This document shows positions 13,873-20,621 of a stretch of DNA of 20,709 nt, one piece after another. The notes under the pieces were generated by a model. The model was not told where the DNA came from, did not search any database, and saw only the letters and a list, made by a program, of their open reading frames with translations. Made by a program: the position numbers and the translations under genes. Source of the stretch: Eshraghiella sp045124255 (GTDB lineage Bacteria; Bacillota; Clostridia; Lachnospirales; Lachnospiraceae); assembly GCA_045124255.1 (NCBI GenBank), contig JBGVLM010000028.1:1-20709 (forward strand), written 5' to 3'. How positions within the stretch are numbered: the stretch's first letter is position 1; every line of letters begins with the position of its first letter.

Positions 13873-13891
13873 TTGAATACACCATTTTTTT
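13853..13891 (+). terminator. Terminator overlapping the end of yerC
   Basis: ATGGTGTAT (13853-13861) pairs with ATACACCAT (13877-13885). An inner CAAC/GTTG pair (13863-13866 with 13872-13875) extends it, and seven T follow (13885-13891). The yerC stop codon (13870-13872) lies in the loop, so ribosomes finishing translation would cover the hairpin. Confidence 0.75.
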
Positions 13892-14603
13892 AGCGGGCTT
13901 CTTTTTTGGCAGCGGCTTCCTTTTTGGCAGCCTCTTTTTTGGTAGCCTCTTCCTTCTTTGCAGCCTCTTTTTTGGCGGCTTCTTCTTTTTTCAGAGCTTC
14001 TTCATCGGATTTTATCTTATCGATAAGAGTTCCTATTGCCTGCTTTTTGAGAAAAACATCATAGCTTAACATACAGATTAATGAGAACAGCTGTAAAAAA
14101 TCTCTGTCGGATTGGTTTTCAACATTTGTAAAGGCTTCCCGGCAGGACTCTGTTTTCTTGGCTACATTATCACTGATATATTTGAACTCTTCCTTGACAA
14201 TACGATAGCATTCCCTGTAAATCTCCTCCATATTGATTTCAGAGGATTTGGAATCCGGACCGAAAAAACGTTCCGTCAGAGGATTCAAAATATTCTGAAT
14301 GTCACTTATTGAAAGAATATTTTTGAGATAGTAAATAAAAAGAAGCACAATCATGTGGTCCTTGGAATATTTCTTTTTAACAGGCGGCGGAAGCAGATTG
14401 TCCTTGGCATAGTTATTAATCATTGTTTTGGTAAGAATTTTATCATCAGGATGACGCTTGGAATTGGACAGATTGGTACTCATAAAAGTAGTTACCTGGT
14501 CCATATATAAATCAATGTTCGGAAAATCATCCGGACGTATATGGTCAAGTCTTGATAATGACTGAACTAAATCAGATAAATAATCGTTTTCTGTTGTGGA
14601 CAT
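13890..14603 (-). CDS. DUF1836 protein, MerR-like DNA-binding, with Lys/Ala/Glu tail
   Basis: The 237-residue product matches the DUF1836 family common in Firmicutes. The core (about 36-110) reads like a MerR-type winged helix-turn-helix: ILTKTMINNYAKDNLLPPP (56-74), KKYSKDHM (77-84) and a following helix NILSISDIQNIL (95-106). The middle (125-195) is helical, consistent with an effector or dimer region. The C-terminal 37 residues (201-237) are KKEAA-type repeats predicted to be a highly charged helix. ATG 14603 is chosen because AAAGGAGG (14620-14613) is 9 bases upstream; an in-frame ATG at 14612 abuts the ribosome site. It is divergent from pspA with a strong promoter. A transcription-factor role is inferred from fold resemblance only. 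Confidence 0.85.
   Translation of the reverse strand: MSTTENDYLSDLVQSLSRLDHIRPDDFPNIDLYMDQVTTFMSTNLSNSKRHPDDKILTKTMINNYAKDNLLPPPVKKKYSKDHMIVLLFIYYLKNILSISDIQNILNPLTERFFGPDSKSSEINMEEIYRECYRIVKEEFKYISDNVAKKTESCREAFTNVENQSDRDFLQLFSLICMLSYDVFLKKQAIGTLIDKIKSDEEALKKEEAAKKEAAKKEEATKKEAAKKEAAAKKEAR
13893..14003 (-). repeat. Degenerate tandem repeat coding KKEAA/KKEEA
   Basis: The minus strand holds about seven units of 12-18 bases coding Lys-Lys-Glu-Ala-Ala or Lys-Lys-Glu-Glu-Ala at the end of the DUF1836 gene. Unit lengths differ, so slippage could change the tail length without a frameshift. Confidence 0.65.
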
Positions 14604-14638
14604 CTTATACATCCTCCTTTTGTAAATGTTCAAACTCT

Positions 14639-14667
14639 ATTATATAGTATTGTAAACTATATGACAA
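14639..14667 (-). promoter_or_regulatory. Promoter of the DUF1836 gene
   Basis: On the minus strand TTGTCA (complement of 14662-14667), a 17-base spacer and a perfect TATAAT (complement of 14639-14644), 36 bases from the start codon. It is among the best sigma-A matches in the window. Its spacer holds the inverted repeat at 14642-14662. Confidence 0.7.
14642..14662. promoter_or_regulatory. Palindrome inside the DUF1836 promoter (candidate operator)
   Basis: ATATAGT (14642-14648) and ACTATAT (14656-14662) are perfect 7-base arms around 7 bases. The palindrome fills the space between -35 and -10 on the minus strand. This is the classic operator position for MerR-type activators or for a repressor; the bound protein is unknown. 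Confidence 0.45.
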
Positions 14668-14679
14668 GAAAAAATATTC

Positions 14680-14708
14680 GTGACATTTTCCATATTATGA
14701 TATATAAT
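14680..14708 (+). promoter_or_regulatory. Promoter of pspA
   Basis: GTGACA (14680-14685), a 17-base spacer and a perfect TATAAT (14703-14708). The transcription start should fall near 14714-14716, about 45 bases before the pspA ATG and right at the palindrome at 14715-14731. This looks like a housekeeping sigma-A promoter, not a sigma-54 one. Confidence 0.7.
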
Positions 14709-14714
14709 GTTAAA

Positions 14715-14731
14715 CAGTAATATATTTACTG
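14715..14731. promoter_or_regulatory. Palindrome at the pspA transcription start (candidate operator)
   Basis: CAGTAA (14715-14720) and TTACTG (14726-14731) are perfect arms around TATAT. A protein bound here would block initiation from the pspA promoter; as RNA it could form a weak hairpin at the 5' end. Its sequence differs from the palindrome in the DUF1836 promoter. Confidence 0.4.
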
Positions 14732-14759
14732 ATTTATTTATGTGTGGAGGTACAATTAA

Positions 14760-15440
14760 ATGGGTATTATTGCAAGATTTAAGGACATTATGTCAGCTAA
14801 TATCAATGCACTGCTTGATAAGGCTGAGGACCCTGAGAAGATGATTGATCAGTACATGAGAAATCTTGAGAGCGATTTGGGTAAGGTTAAGGCTGAGACT
14901 GCAGCAGTTATGGCTGACGAGGCAAGAGCAAAGAGAGACCTTGATGAGTGTCAGAAGGAAATTGATAAATTACAGTCATATGCTGAGAAGGCTGTTAAGT
15001 CAGGTAATGATGATGACGCAAGACAGTTCCTTACTAAGAAGCAGCAGCTTGCTACTCAGTTAAATTCATATCAGCAGACATATGTTATTGCAGCGGATAA
15101 TGCAGCTAAGATGAGACAGATGCATGATAAGCTTGTTAATGACATTAATGAATTAAGTGCTAAGCGCGATGCAATCAAGGCTAAGATTAAGGTTGCTAAG
15201 GCACAGCAGACAGTTAACAAGATTGGTGCCAATATGTCAGGTGCAGACAAGAATCTTTCTGCATTTGCAAAGATGGAAGCCAAGGCAGACAGAATGCTTG
15301 ATGAGGCTAATGCAATGGCAGATTTGAATGCATCAGGTTTTGACAATTCAATGGAAGAGCTTGAGAGAAAATACCAGACAGTTGCTTCACCGGAAGTTGA
15401 TGATGAACTTGCAGCTTTGAAGGCTAAGATGGGAATGTAA
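14760..15440 (+). CDS. pspA: PspA/IM30 family envelope-stress protein
   Basis: The 226-residue protein is a PspA/IM30 (ESCRT-III-like) family member. It has the amphipathic N-terminal helix MGIIARFKDIMSANINALLD (1-20), followed by EDPEKMIDQYMRNLESDL (22-39) and a long coiled coil to about residue 160. A final helical region (175-226) completes the usual length. PspA polymerises on the inner face of the cytoplasmic membrane and protects it against proton leakage or envelope damage. GGAGG lies at 14746-14750, 9 bases before ATG. It is divergent from a MerR-like DUF1836 gene and upstream of an SPFH gene, as in the B. subtilis pspA-ydjGHI set. There is no PspF-like activator here. Two hairpins follow the gene. 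The family call is firm. Confidence 0.93.
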   Translation: MGIIARFKDIMSANINALLDKAEDPEKMIDQYMRNLESDLGKVKAETAAVMADEARAKRDLDECQKEIDKLQSYAEKAVKSGNDDDARQFLTKKQQLATQLNSYQQTYVIAADNAAKMRQMHDKLVNDINELSAKRDAIKAKIKVAKAQQTVNKIGANMSGADKNLSAFAKMEAKADRMLDEANAMADLNASGFDNSMEELERKYQTVASPEVDDELAALKAKMGM

Positions 15441-15455
15441 TTATTATGTACATCG

Positions 15456-15485
15456 GAAAGGAGTTTCGCAAGCGGAACTCCTTTC
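15456..15485 (+). terminator. First hairpin after pspA
   Basis: GAAAGGAGTT plus TCG (15456-15468) pairs with CGGAACTCCTTTC (15473-15485), giving a 13-bp stem with one G:T pair and a CAAG loop. The downstream tract is only ATTTCAATTT, so it may stall or partly terminate transcription, or protect the pspA mRNA 3' end. Confidence 0.6.
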
Positions 15486-15498
15486 ATTTCAATTTGCG

Positions 15499-15524
15499 GA
15501 ATCTCAAAGAGGAGATTCTTTTTT
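15499..15524 (+). terminator. Second hairpin after pspA: canonical terminator
   Basis: GAATCTC (15499-15505) pairs with GAGATTC (15512-15518) around AAAGAG, followed by six T (15519-15524). It is a good intrinsic terminator directly upstream of the SPFH gene, only 27 bases before its start. Confidence 0.75.
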
Positions 15525-15551
15525 CAATGTGTTACAAATATGGAGGACATG

Positions 15552-16229
15552 ATGGGATTTTTTTCAAAGGTTATAGAATGGGACGAACGCAACAGTAATG
15601 ATGTTATATTCTGGAAGCATGATGACACTGAGATTAAGAAGGGCAGCCGCTTGGTTATAAGAGCCGGACAGGACGCTGTTTTTATCGTGGACGGCAGGAT
15701 TGAGGGTATTTTCGTCGATGAGGGTACATACGATATTGAATCAGACATCACTCCGTTTTTATCTACATTAAAGGGATTCAAATTCGGTTTCAAAAGCGGT
15801 ATGCGTGCAGAGGTGCTGTTTGTAAATACAAGGGAATTTACAATTAAATGGGGAACGTTTAATCCGGTATACATAAAGACACCTGAATTCGCAGGCGGAC
15901 TGCCTATTCGTGCCTGTGGAAGTTTTAACTGTAAGGTATCTGATTATATTGCACTTATTGATAAGGTTGCCGGAATCCGTAATGAATACAGAGTTGAGGA
16001 TATCCGGGAAAGAGTTGCAGCGGAGGTTTCGCCTTTACTGATGAAATGGATTGGCAGGGAAGGCAAGGATATTTTTAATCTTCAGGAGAACTCAGAAGCA
16101 ATAGCAAAGGGAATTCGTGAGGATTTGGATATGCAGATGATTAAGGACGGAATTACTGTTACCGACTTTAAGATTCAGAGCTTCAGTTATCCGGATAACG
16201 TCTGGGACAGAATTAATATGGGAAAATAA
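15552..16229 (+). CDS. SPFH-domain protein, short YdjI-like
   Basis: The 225-residue protein opens with MGFFSKVIEWDERNS and contains the SPFH-type core of the YdjI/virion-core family (COG4260): EIKKGSRLVIRAGQDAVFI (26-44), GTYDIESD (57-64), FGFKSGMRAEVLFVNTREFT (78-97) and a helical C-terminal part with VRERVAAEVSPLL-like sequence (about 150-165). SPFH proteins organise membrane microdomains. B. subtilis YdjI works with PspA and helps place it at the membrane, so a partnership with the upstream PspA is a fair inference. It is shorter than YdjI (about 320 residues) and lacks the C-terminal part with a zinc ribbon. ATG 15552 fits GGAGG at 15542-15546 with 5-base spacing; ATG 15540 and 15549 are in frame but badly placed. 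The stop is 3 bases before pcrA. Confidence 0.85.
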   Translation: MGFFSKVIEWDERNSNDVIFWKHDDTEIKKGSRLVIRAGQDAVFIVDGRIEGIFVDEGTYDIESDITPFLSTLKGFKFGFKSGMRAEVLFVNTREFTIKWGTFNPVYIKTPEFAGGLPIRACGSFNCKVSDYIALIDKVAGIRNEYRVEDIRERVAAEVSPLLMKWIGREGKDIFNLQENSEAIAKGIREDLDMQMIKDGITVTDFKIQSFSYPDNVWDRINMGK

Positions 16230-16232
16230 AAA

Positions 16233-18479
16233 ATGAGTATTTATGATAGATTAAATGACAAACAAAAAGAAGGGGTCTTTACAACAGAAGGCCCCGTTCT
16301 TCTGTTAGCGGGTGCCGGTTCGGGAAAGACCGGTGTAATTACACACAGAATAGCATATCTTATTGAAGAATTAGGTGTTAATTCCTACAATATTCTGGCA
16401 ATTACTTTTACAAATAAGGCGGCTAAGGAGATGAAGGAAAGAGTTGATAAGCTTACCGGATTCGGGGCTGACTCTGCTTGGATTATGACTTTTCATGCCG
16501 CATGCGTCAGAATTCTCAGAAGATATATTGACAGACTTGGCTATGGTACGAATTTTACAATTTATGATTCGGATGACCAGAAGACACTTATGAAGGAAAT
16601 CTGTAAAAGACTGGATATTGATACGAAGATGTACAAGGAGAAAATGCTTCTTGGCGAGATTTCCAAGGCTAAGGACGAGCTTATAACACCTGATATTATG
16701 TATCAGAATTCCGGCTCGGATTACCGCAGAATGAGAATAGCCGATGTATACAGGGAATATCAGGAGCAGCTTAAAAAGAATAATGCGGTGGATTTTGATG
16801 ATATTATTAATCTGACGGTTGAGCTTTTTAACACCGATTCTGAAGTACTTTCGTATTACCAGGACAGATTCAGATATATCATGGTTGATGAGTATCAGGA
16901 CACAAATACGGCACAGTTTAAATTAATTAAGCTTCTTGCAGGAAAGTACAGAAATCTGTGTGTTGTGGGTGATGATGACCAGTCAATTTACAAATTCAGA
17001 GGTGCCAACATTATGAACATCCTGAATTTTGAACAGTATTTTCCGGAAGCAAAGGTTATCAAGCTTGAGCAGAATTACCGTTCAACAGGCAATATTCTGA
17101 ATGTTGCAAACGCTGTTATCCGTAATAATGCAGGACGTAAGGACAAAAGTCTCTGGACGGAAAGCGAGTCAGGAGAGAAAATCGGTTTTCAGGTATATGA
17201 CACCGAATATGATGAAGCGAGGGGTATTGTAACGGATATTTTTAATAAGACAGAGAATGACGGCTATGCATATAATGATTGTGCTGTTCTGTACAGAACC
17301 AACGCACAGTCCCGCGTTATAGAAGAAAAACTTATTCAGGAGAATATTCCGTACAGAATTTACGGCGGAATTAACTTTTATGCGAGAAAGGAAATCAAGG
17401 ATATTCTTGCATATCTTAAAACAATTGATAATGCCAGAGATGACCTTGCGGTAAAGCGAATACTTAATGTTCCGAAGCGTGGTATCGGTGCAGCAACCGT
17501 TGATAAGCTTATGAGCTATGCCTACGAAAATGACATGACCTTCTACGATGCATTGAGAAATGCAGATGATATTCCGAGCGTTGCGCGTGCTGCTGCGAAA
17601 ATAAAGGGCTTTGTTAATCTGATTCAGGTATTCCGTGCAAAACAGTCGGAATATTCAATTAAGAAACTGATTGAGGATATTATGGAGCAGACGGAATATG
17701 TTGATTTCCTTGGCGAAAGTGATGCTCCTGAGGAAGTTAATGAAAGAGTACTCAATATTGATGAATTGATTTCAAAGGCTGCTGCATATGAGGAAAAGGA
17801 AGATTTTCCGACTCTTGCAGGTTTCCTTGAAGAGGTAGCGCTTGTTGCAGATATTGATAATCTTGATTCCGAACAGAATGTGGTATCGCTTATGACATTG
17901 CACAGCGCAAAGGGACTGGAATTTCCTGTGGTATATATGCCGGGAATGGAGGATGGGCTTTTCCCTTCGTACATGTCAATAAGTGATGGTGATATCGGAG
18001 AAATAGAGGAGGAGCGAAGACTCTGCTATGTAGGAATTACCAGGGCGAGAGAGCAGTTAACCCTTACAGCTGCAAAACGTCGTATGGTTCGTGGAGAAAC
18101 CCAGCTTAACAGAACCTCAAGGTTTGTAAATGAAATTCCGAAGGACTTTCTTGTAGTAAGCGGACAGAGTGTTAAGCCCAAATATTCACAGTATTCAACG
18201 CCTGATATTTTCAGCCTTCCGCCAAGAGAACCGGGGCAGACTGCATTTAAATCTTTCCAGAAGGATATTTTAAAGCAGGGTGCTTTTGACAAAAATAATT
18301 CGCAGGTATTGTCAAGTCTCAGTTATTCGGAAGGAGACAGAGTCCGTCATATTAAATTCGGTGAGGGCACTGTTAAGGAAATAAAATCCGGAGGCAGGGA
18401 TTTTGAGGTAACTGTTGACTTTGATACTGCCGGAGTTAAGAAGATGTTTGCTTCATTCGCAAAATTAACTTTAATTTAA
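16233..18479 (+). CDS. pcrA: ATP-dependent DNA helicase PcrA/UvrD (SF1A)
   Basis: The 748-residue protein is a full-length 3'-5' superfamily 1 helicase for repair, replication restart and removal of proteins from DNA. Visible motifs in order: Q-motif region LNDKQKEGV (7-15), Walker A AGAGSGKT (26-33), TFTNKAAKEMKERV (56 onward), TFHAACVRILRR, motif II VDEYQDT (218-224), motif III GDDDQSIYKFRGA (246-258), motif IV region LEQNYRST, motif V TLHSAKGLEF (555-564) and motif VI EERRLCYVGITRAREQ. The C terminus (about 700-748, GDRVRHIKFGEGTV) is the Tudor-like RNA-polymerase-binding domain typical of PcrA. The start lies 3 bases after the SPFH stop with only GGGAAA as a ribosome site, suggesting translational coupling. 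There is no ligA downstream, unlike in Bacillus. Confidence 0.95.
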   Translation: MSIYDRLNDKQKEGVFTTEGPVLLLAGAGSGKTGVITHRIAYLIEELGVNSYNILAITFTNKAAKEMKERVDKLTGFGADSAWIMTFHAACVRILRRYIDRLGYGTNFTIYDSDDQKTLMKEICKRLDIDTKMYKEKMLLGEISKAKDELITPDIMYQNSGSDYRRMRIADVYREYQEQLKKNNAVDFDDIINLTVELFNTDSEVLSYYQDRFRYIMVDEYQDTNTAQFKLIKLLAGKYRNLCVVGDDDQSIYKFRGANIMNILNFEQYFPEAKVIKLEQNYRSTGNILNVANAVIRNNAGRKDKSLWTESESGEKIGFQVYDTEYDEARGIVTDIFNKTENDGYAYNDCAVLYRTNAQSRVIEEKLIQENIPYRIYGGINFYARKEIKDILAYLKTIDNARDDLAVKRILNVPKRGIGAATVDKLMSYAYENDMTFYDALRNADDIPSVARAAAKIKGFVNLIQVFRAKQSEYSIKKLIEDIMEQTEYVDFLGESDAPEEVNERVLNIDELISKAAAYEEKEDFPTLAGFLEEVALVADIDNLDSEQNVVSLMTLHSAKGLEFPVVYMPGMEDGLFPSYMSISDGDIGEIEEERRLCYVGITRAREQLTLTAAKRRMVRGETQLNRTSRFVNEIPKDFLVVSGQSVKPKYSQYSTPDIFSLPPREPGQTAFKSFQKDILKQGAFDKNNSQVLSSLSYSEGDRVRHIKFGEGTVKEIKSGGRDFEVTVDFDTAGVKKMFASFAKLTLI

Positions 18480-18490
18480 TGTTTTTTATA

Positions 18491-18519
18491 TGGAAAAATG
18501 TATAGTTTCGTGTTAAAAT
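18491..18519 (+). promoter_or_regulatory. Probable promoter of the small acidic membrane protein
   Basis: TGGAAA (18491-18496), a 17-base spacer and TAAAAT (18514-18519) with extended -10 TG at 18511-18512. It shares the TGTTAAAAT element with the yerC promoter. The start codon is 52 bases downstream. Confidence 0.45.
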
Positions 18520-18571
18520 GTAAATAGCTATAAATTGAGTGATATTATATTCACAGAAAGGATCGGATATT

Positions 18572-18781
18572 ATGAAGAAGATATATGATTGTTTAAATTC
18601 AGAACCGGTTATTGTAGAGGCACCTAAGCGTAAGAATACTGCAATTAAGGTATTTGCAATTATCGGTGTTATTGCTGCTGTAGCAGGAGCTGCTTATGCT
18701 CTTTACAGATATTTTAAGCCGGATTATCTTGAAGATTTCGAAGACGATTTCGATGAGTATGAAGATGATTACGAAGCATAA
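18572..18781 (+). CDS. Small single-span membrane protein with acidic tail
   Basis: A 69-residue protein of no family I recognise. Residues 1-22 are mixed with a basic patch KRKN (19-22) just before one membrane span (about 25-46, rich in Ala, Ile and Val). The C-terminal 20 residues are almost all Asp, Glu, Tyr and Phe. By the positive-inside rule the N terminus is cytoplasmic and the acidic tail would be outside. The start at ATG 18572 is supported by AAAGGA (18557-18562) 9 bases upstream; an upstream in-frame GTG at 18539 has no ribosome site. It has its own likely promoter and a strong terminator, so it is a separate short transcript. Codon use matches its neighbours, which supports a real gene. 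Confidence 0.75.
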   Translation: MKKIYDCLNSEPVIVEAPKRKNTAIKVFAIIGVIAAVAGAAYALYRYFKPDYLEDFEDDFDEYEDDYEA

Positions 18782-18799
18782 TTCCTTATAGGATAATCG

Positions 18800-18835
18800 G
18801 AAATGCGGGGATTTGACAACCCCGCTTTCTTTTTT
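18800..18835 (+). terminator. Terminator after the small acidic protein
   Basis: GAAA-T-GCGGGG (18800-18810) pairs with CCCCGC-TTTC (18820-18829) around a 9-base loop, followed by TCTTTTTT. The T run abuts the GGAGG ribosome site of the next gene (18836-18840). Confidence 0.8.
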
Positions 18836-18845
18836 GGAGGTCACA

Positions 18846-19229
18846 TTGGATAATAGAGCAAGAAACGAACTGATAGCAGTTCTCGTTGGTCTTGCCATGA
18901 TTATAACAGGCGTCTGCCTATTTACTTCAAAAGCAACCTTTTCATCGGATTTTTTACTGGGAGAGGGATTTTGGGAATGGTGGAAAATACTGTTGGCTTT
19001 TGTTCCGCTGATAGTTGGAATTGTGTTGTCGGCAATTAAGCCGAAGCTTCGAATTGCTAAAATTGTGGCTTTATTGGGAGCATTTTGTCTCATAGCTGTT
19101 ATCATGGCTGGTTCAACGATAATTATAGAGAAGAAAATAATGCCTTTCGAATGGATTATATATTTTGGTTTAATAATCGGAGGGCTTTTAATATTTCTTT
19201 TTGCATTATTTGCAAATAAGAAAAAATAG
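18846..19229 (+). CDS. Four-span membrane protein of unknown function
   Basis: A 127-residue hydrophobic protein with about four predicted membrane spans (8-26, 45-63, 70-90, 101-122) and a basic C terminus (NKKK). I recognise no family. An FTSKATFSSDFLLGEGFWEWW stretch lies between the first two spans. Translation most likely starts at TTG 18846, because GGAGG (18836-18840) is 5 bases upstream; the longer open frame from 18813 would start inside the terminator. The next gene, rlmD, starts 13 bases after its stop, so the two are probably co-transcribed. With a terminator immediately upstream and no visible promoter between, expression may rely on read-through or on a promoter I cannot see. 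Confidence 0.75.
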   Translation: MDNRARNELIAVLVGLAMIITGVCLFTSKATFSSDFLLGEGFWEWWKILLAFVPLIVGIVLSAIKPKLRIAKIVALLGAFCLIAVIMAGSTIIIEKKIMPFEWIIYFGLIIGGLLIFLFALFANKKK

Positions 19230-19242
19230 ATTAGAGGTATAT

Positions 19243-20613
19243 ATGAAAAAAGGTGAGATTTATACAGGGAAGGTAGAAAGAGTGGACTTTCCCAACAAGG
19301 GAATTGTTATATGTGAGGAAGGTAAAGTAATTGTTAAAAATACAATTCCCGGACAGACTGTCAGATTTATGATTAATAAAAAAAAGGGTGACCGATGTGA
19401 GGGACGCCTTTTAGAGATAGTGGAGAAATCTGCGCTTGAGGAGAATAACAAAACCTGTCCGCATTTTGGTGTCTGCGGCGGCTGTACATATCAGAGTATG
19501 TCATATGATAAGCAACTTGCCATGAAGGAAGCCCAGGTTAAGAGAATCCTTGACAATGTCTGCAGCGATTATGAATTCCTTGGAATTACGGGAAGTCCGA
19601 TTACAGAGGGCTACCGCAATAAAATGGAATTTTCCTTCGGTGATGAGGAGAAGGACGGTCCTCTTGCTCTTGGAATGCATAAAAAGGGCAGCTTCTATGA
19701 CATTGTAACCGTAGAGAACTGTCAGATAGTTGATGAGGATTTCAGGAAAATTCTTCAGGCTACATTGTCATATTTTAAGGAAAGAAATATTCCTTTCTAT
19801 CACAAGTTAAGGCATGAGGGTTATCTCAGACATCTTCTTGTCCGTAAAGCCAAGAAAACCGGCGATATCCTGATTGATTTGGTAACTACGACACAGATGT
19901 CAGTTGATTTAAAGGAATATGCCGATTCACTTTTAAATCTACAGCTTAAAGGAAGCATTGCAGGCATTCTGCACACCTTAAATGATTCTCTTGCCGATGT
20001 TGTAATGAATGACCATACAGATATCCTGTACGGCAGGGATTATATAGTTGAGGAACTGCTCGGACTCAGTTTTAAGATTACTCCGTTTTCATTCTTCCAG
20101 ACCAATTCACTTGGTGCAGAGGTTCTGTATGATAAGGTGCGTAATTTTACAGGTGATGTAGACAATAAGACTGTATTTGACCTCTACAGCGGAACGGGTA
20201 CTATTGCACAGATTGTTGCGCCTGTTGCGAAAAAGGTTGTCGGTGTGGAGATTGTTGCGGAAGCCGTTGAAGCCGCTAAGGAGAATGCCAAGCTCAACGG
20301 TCTTGACAACTGTGAGTTCATTGCCGGCGATGTGCTTAAGGTAGTAGGCGAACTTACGGACAAGCCGGACATGATTATCCTTGACCCGCCTCGTGACGGA
20401 ATTCATCCGAAGGCAATTGAGCATATAATTAATTTCGGTGTTGACAATATCGTATATGTGTCCTGCAAGCCGACAAGCCTTGCGAGGGATTTGGTGATAT
20501 TTGAGAGCAGGGGATATAAGATGGTGAAGGCAGCGTGTATTGATATGTTTCCGGGAACTTATCATACAGAGACGGTAATTCTTTTGACTCGTTGTATCTT
20601 TGAGGAAAGATAG
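19243..20613 (+). CDS. rlmD: 23S rRNA (uracil-C5)-methyltransferase, RlmD/RumA family
   Basis: The 456-residue protein uses S-adenosylmethionine to make 5-methyluridine in 23S rRNA (U1939 for RlmD; Firmicute RlmCD enzymes can also modify U747). It has an N-terminal TRAM domain (about 1-60) and a 4Fe-4S cluster site with Cys72, Cys78, Cys81 (CPHFGVCGGC) and Cys160. The methyltransferase domain has SFFQTNS (283-289, Gln286), FDLYSGTGT (312-320), VGVE (333-336), LDPPRDG (380-386), the catalytic Cys408 in YVSCKP (405-410) and the general base Glu443. ATG 19243 is supported by GAGG 5 bases upstream. The stop overlaps the ribosome site of the following ABC ATPase. Which uridine or uridines it modifies is not decidable here. 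Confidence 0.93.
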   Translation: MKKGEIYTGKVERVDFPNKGIVICEEGKVIVKNTIPGQTVRFMINKKKGDRCEGRLLEIVEKSALEENNKTCPHFGVCGGCTYQSMSYDKQLAMKEAQVKRILDNVCSDYEFLGITGSPITEGYRNKMEFSFGDEEKDGPLALGMHKKGSFYDIVTVENCQIVDEDFRKILQATLSYFKERNIPFYHKLRHEGYLRHLLVRKAKKTGDILIDLVTTTQMSVDLKEYADSLLNLQLKGSIAGILHTLNDSLADVVMNDHTDILYGRDYIVEELLGLSFKITPFSFFQTNSLGAEVLYDKVRNFTGDVDNKTVFDLYSGTGTIAQIVAPVAKKVVGVEIVAEAVEAAKENAKLNGLDNCEFIAGDVLKVVGELTDKPDMIILDPPRDGIHPKAIEHIINFGVDNIVYVSCKPTSLARDLVIFESRGYKMVKAACIDMFPGTYHTETVILLTRCIFEER

Positions 20614-20621
20614 AGGTACCT

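Noticed and set aside
18455..18490. Possible terminator after pcrA (AAATTA/TAATTT followed by T run)
   Set aside because: The stem is six A:T pairs only and too weak to call with confidence, although the following T6 is suggestive.
18539..18571. Longer form of the small acidic protein starting at GTG 18539
   Set aside because: It has no ribosome site, whereas AAAGGA is correctly placed before ATG 18572.
18813..18845. N-terminal extension of the four-span protein starting at TTG 18813
   Set aside because: The extension lies in the terminator loop and stem; GGAGG fits the TTG at 18846.
20107..20565. 152-codon minus-strand open frame within rlmD
   Set aside because: It is antisense to catalytic motifs of a conserved enzyme, with no supporting features.
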